Source: Paramecium octaurelia (lineage: Eukaryota; Ciliophora; Oligohymenophorea; Peniculida; Parameciidae). Taken from it: DNA of 64,000 nt. A model generated the notes under the pieces. It was not told the origin of the DNA, made no database searches, and saw nothing but the letters and a program-made list of their open reading frames with translations. Below are positions 58,258 to 64,000 of this stretch, piece after piece (within the stretch, counting starts at the first letter, position 1; each line of letters starts with the position of its first letter). The stretch lies in NCBI GenBank assembly GCA_905182995.1, contig CAJJDP010000012.1:590606-654605 (forward strand), in the 5' to 3' direction. Made by a program: the position numbers and the translations under genes.

Positions 58258-59223
58258 ACTTGGGGTATAAGTTTTTCGGCGGCTAAACATTAAGGATTTG
58301 AATACTTATTCGGAACATATCCTTTACCAATGCCATAGATTATATTCATATTTTTATCGAAATCGCCTTATAAATCTGGGTAACAAAACTTCAATTGATA
58401 ATAGCATTGTAAAGTTAGTAAAGCATCTGATCCTGCTTAATGTTCAGGACCTATACGAGTCACTTCAACCTTGGTTGCCAGTCTACTTAATCCTGCATCC
58501 TTGTATTTTTGATTGTCCTTTAAAATGTATTTCAAATCATAAATTTAAGGAAAGTAAAGCTTCATAATTTTATAAAATTCTTCTTGTGTATCCGGAATTC
58601 CAGAATGATGAAATAAATGCAGTAAGTAACCAAAGTCAAATTCACCATGAAATACTACATACTTAATCTCATCATTTAAGATTAGTCCTTATTTACATAA
58701 GCTTTAATTATACCGCTTCCAGTAATTACTTCACAAAATAAGGAGTAATCTATTCCTTTTGATGCTAAGTCATCAAATCTGATTCCTGCCTATTCTAACA
58801 TTGCCTTAACAGGATTCATCAATTGATCATATCTAATATTAAATTTTCAGATACTATGCATTAAATTTAAAATGAAATTACCAAGTGTTCTTAATCAAAG
58901 GTACTTCACCAGCTTCATTTGCTAAGCTTATACCAAGTTATATAAGTTTGTATTTTTAAACATTTCTTACTAATTATTAATATTCATAATCCTAATAATT
59001 TGACATTCAACTCACCTTATCGTCGTTTTCTGGTTGATCATACTCTGTTCCTGGAAACTCGGTATCCTAAAATTTAAAAAATCATTACTAATGATATAAC
59101 ATTAAATTCTTCAATAAGCGAAGCTATTTCTGTTATTTCAGCCATGAAATTGTGAGCCCATACATCAATAATATTAGTTTTTGATAAATTTGCTAATTTC
59201 ACTCTGGGAACGGATTCTTTCAT
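58227..59223 (-). CDS. CAF1/POP2/CNOT7 deadenylase of the CCR4-NOT complex
   Basis: DEDD 3'-5' exonuclease that shortens mRNA poly(A) tails. MKESVPRVKLANLSKTNIID precedes VWAHNFMAEITEIASLIEEF. The first exonuclease motif is DTEFPGTEYDQPENDD, with catalytic Asp and Glu. After an AAG-ended intron of 26 nt (58688-58713) come GLILNDEIKYVVFHGEFDFG (third Asp) and KYKDAGLSRLATKVEVTRIG. EHQAGSDALLTLQCYYQL gives the final Asp. The HGEFDFG variant differs from HSGYDFG but keeps the catalytic residue. About 280 residues, normal. The C-terminus ends LLIQDYK at TGA 58227. The splice assignment is strong because homology runs straight across it. Confidence 0.88.
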
Positions 59224-59336
59224 CTTGGTTATGTAAACACATTTTACTTTCCAACTCATCTTTTAATATTATTAAAATATAATTAAATAATTTGAAAGTT
59301 AGTTTTAATTTTTTATTATTTATTGTATTAATATTA

Positions 59337-61575
<2,239 letters not shown>

Positions 61576-61778
61576 TATTATTTCTGGTAATTTTACTCTT
61601 TAAAGCTACAGGTTTTAATATATTATGAATATATTTCATAGTATATTAATAAAAATGTATATATAATAATAATTATCAATTAAATTAATATGCTTGGTTT
61701 TTTGAAAACTATAGAAATACAGATTCTAAAGAGGAATGATTGATTGAGTAATCATGGATCAATTTTCTTTAGACAAGT

Positions 61779-63900
61779 TCAGGCAGTGAGAAATAGGCAT
61801 TGTAAAAATCGAAAGACTAACCAAGTACCGAAAAATTAGAAATCAATTATAGTTTACATGGAATTATAATTTTTCTTTATCCTTCCATTCGATTTCAGTG
61901 ATATTTAAAATTTTTTCTTAAGAAATTGTGCAATTTCATGTTTATTCTTATATTCTTTTAATTAGATATCATAACCATCCCCAGACCTAATTCTCAGTTC
62001 TTGCGGACTGCTCAAACTATAAATTTATCCCTTTATTAAAATTGCAATCTTATCACACAGATTCTCAGCATCATCCATAGTATGAGCAGTTAACATTACA
62101 CTGCATTGTCTCAACTATACTCCCATTTCAATGTTCTCCATAAAAATCTTCATGCTATTGGATCAACGCTTGTACTGGGATCATCAAAGAATAGAATACA
62201 TGGTCCTCCAATCAATGCATTACTAACACATAAATTCCTTTTGTTTCCACCTGATAATCGACCACTTTTTCTGTTTATATGCTCCTCCAATTGCATTTTT
62301 TACAAAAAGTAAGTATTAATCAATTATGCACTTGATATTATAAAATATCAGTTTTAAATTTATATTTAACTTTCGAATATAATATCAAACTATAACTGAC
62401 TCACTAATCCTTTCATCCTGCCAAATGATATAGATGTTCCTTTGGTGTTAAATTCTTACATATGCAATCTAACTATAGACATATATCAACATCTTAAAAA
62501 ATTTCATGTTTTCCTCTATGAAGTTTTCTTATTTGTTATTTTCACATATCCCCCACTCTTATTAATTAAAGAGGTAAGGATTAAAAATAGTTGATTTCCC
62601 AGATCCATAAGGTCCAAGAAGTTTAAGAATCTTAGGATTTACTTCTATTTTTATGATATTGTAAAAAGCACTTTGGAATGCAAATAAAGGACTTAAAAAT
62701 GAAAATATGCATTCTATAGCTTTTATTAAAACTCTACTGTTTCTAAACTTCCTAATCCTTTTTACCGTAATAAAGCGCACATACCCCAAAAGTTTTATGC
62801 ATACAATAAATAAGAAATAAGTTTAAGAATGGGAATGGGAATGTTTTCATAGCTGTTGATGCTTTCTTATAAAATAAATACCAGAAAACAAAAGTAACAA
62901 ATGTCAATACAACATTTCCCATATAAGCAGTTACAAAGGATAATTACATAATGTAACTGAATATCACAAATGCGATTACAAAAAAAGAGTAGAAAGTATT
63001 GTCAAAATATTTTATATATCTTGACTCCATAATTTCTATTATAAATTATCCATGTCAATAACCACCAACGAAAAATTAAAATATCGTGCTCTAATAAATA
63101 TTTTAATTCTTCATAAGGTGTGCTAACTGCTATCGATAAAAATAGTAGTGCAAAAAATCCTAAAAATTAAAATTTATCTTTTAAAGAGGCAATTATTTCT
63201 GTTACTACTGGCAAAGTTAAATCCGAAATCTATTCTTTGTTTCTAAAGGATTATGTGAAATTCTTCACCAAGAATAACACTAGGCATCAAAACCTATTTT
63301 TTTAATTATAAATATAATAAATAATTTAGGTATTCTTAAAATATTTTTAAAGATCATTTCGTTTGATCCAATCATTTTATTTATCGATGAATATTATAAT
63401 TAATTTTTCATCATTCAAAATCCAATAAACAATGAGAAATTTTTATTTAGTAATTTAATTTATCTTTATTCCTAATTATTCATAAACGTTTTACAAATAT
63501 CATAATTCTTATTTTCCTAAATTTGGTTTTACAATGCTATTTCTACAAAAAATTATAAAGTGCAGGAGAATACTTCTAAAATTACTTTTATTTTATTAAT
63601 AATTAATATTCCACTTGTCATAAATGGATTAAATATTTCGAAAATCTTTAGCAGATAAGTATAAGCAGAATTAAAATAAAAAAATAACAAAATCAAAACA
63701 ATCAAATAGTTAAACTGGAAGAGAATGAAGAAGAATGAACCATTGAATAGCAAGATCGATCAAATTCCAAAGAAGGTATTTAAATTAAGCAGAGATGATG
63801 AATTACCACCATGAATAGACTAAAAAGAGAAAACAAATCTAAAGAAGAATTATGACTAATTTACACTATTATGTTCAAAAATGAAACTTATAAAAAATGA
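61779..63900 (-). CDS. Second ABCA-type ABC transporter gene, 5' part probably beyond the window
   Basis: C-terminal half of an ABCA transporter. Membrane helices occupy about 62700-63750 (FFFILFQFNYLIVLILLFFY, FEIFNPFMTSGILIINKIKV). The NBD has Walker A LLGPYGSGKST, an intact signature LSGGNKRNLCVSNALIGGP, Walker B ILFFDDPSTSVDP and a switch region TAHTMDDAENLCDKIAIL. The end at TGA 61779-61781 is the first stop in that frame; a small intron near 61870 could move it. Unlike the transporter at 46-49 kb, this one keeps canonical catalytic motifs. The 5' boundary near 63900 looks intron-rich, and the rest of the gene lies outside the sequence. Confidence 0.72.
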
Positions 63901-64000
63901 AATTTCTTATAGGTTTTGGAAATAAAGATAATTTCTACAATCTAAATATTTTTTGAATAATATTGTATTTTTTATATTAAAATACAAAATATCCTTTATA

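Overview
The window looks like macronuclear-type DNA of an oligohymenophorean ciliate, most likely Paramecium or a close relative. It is very AT-rich. TAA and TAG occur inside nearly every recognisable gene, where homologues favour glutamine or a neutral residue, and TGA is the only terminator. Genes lie a few to a few hundred bases apart on both strands, and introns are tiny (about 17-31 nt, GT...AG). No bacterial operon logic, ribosome binding sites, tRNA, rRNA, CRISPR array or transposase was found. With no tools, reading frames were followed by hand. Ends of single-exon genes are firm, but N-termini and some exon joins are approximate.

Layout. 1-6600: an unplaced partial gene, mitochondrial ribosomal protein uS15, signal peptide peptidase, a FAM136A-like twin-cysteine protein and small unknown genes. 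6800-11750: V-ATPase subunit a, a RAP1-like telomere protein candidate and prohibitin-2. 12950-15660: a class II CPD photolyase, followed by an apparently exact second copy of 1307 bp across a single N, which looks like an assembly join. 15700-21900: a LamG/ConA-like protein, a HECT ubiquitin ligase and a coiled-coil protein. 22390-28900: a DLDET-type HAD phosphatase, a small membrane protein, a 694-residue coiled-coil protein, an unknown gene and a leucine-rich-repeat protein. 29050-37230: a USP12/46-type deubiquitinase, a TUTase-like nucleotidyltransferase, a repeat protein, a MORN protein, a small acylation-signal protein and a Rab GTPase. 38580-45140: unknown and coiled-coil genes, a Kelch-like protein, NFU1 and a tubulin-tyrosine-ligase-like enzyme. 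46050-54400: a full ABCA-type transporter with degenerate signature motifs, a DEAD-box helicase and a pseudokinase. 54500-64000: exosome subunit Rrp40, a Kv-type channel, the CAF1 deadenylase, prolyl-tRNA synthetase with an N-terminal YbaK-like domain, and a second ABCA gene cut by the window edge.

The genes do not form one pathway. They are a housekeeping and ciliate-typical mix: mitochondria (uS15m, PHB2, NFU1, FAM136A-like), RNA metabolism (CAF1, Rrp40, DEAD helicase, TUTase-like), ubiquitin (HECT, USP), membranes and ions (V-ATPase, ABCA, Kv), and cilia or cytoskeleton (TTLL, the repeat protein, MORN, coiled coils). No dedicated novel multi-gene system is visible. The most notable signals are short introns ending in AAG or CAG, supported by reading frame and homology; an ABCA transporter that has lost the glycines of both signature motifs; an in-frame TGA at a conserved glycine in NFU1; a PH-like plus pseudokinase protein; and a RAP1-type C-terminus beside the V-ATPase gene.
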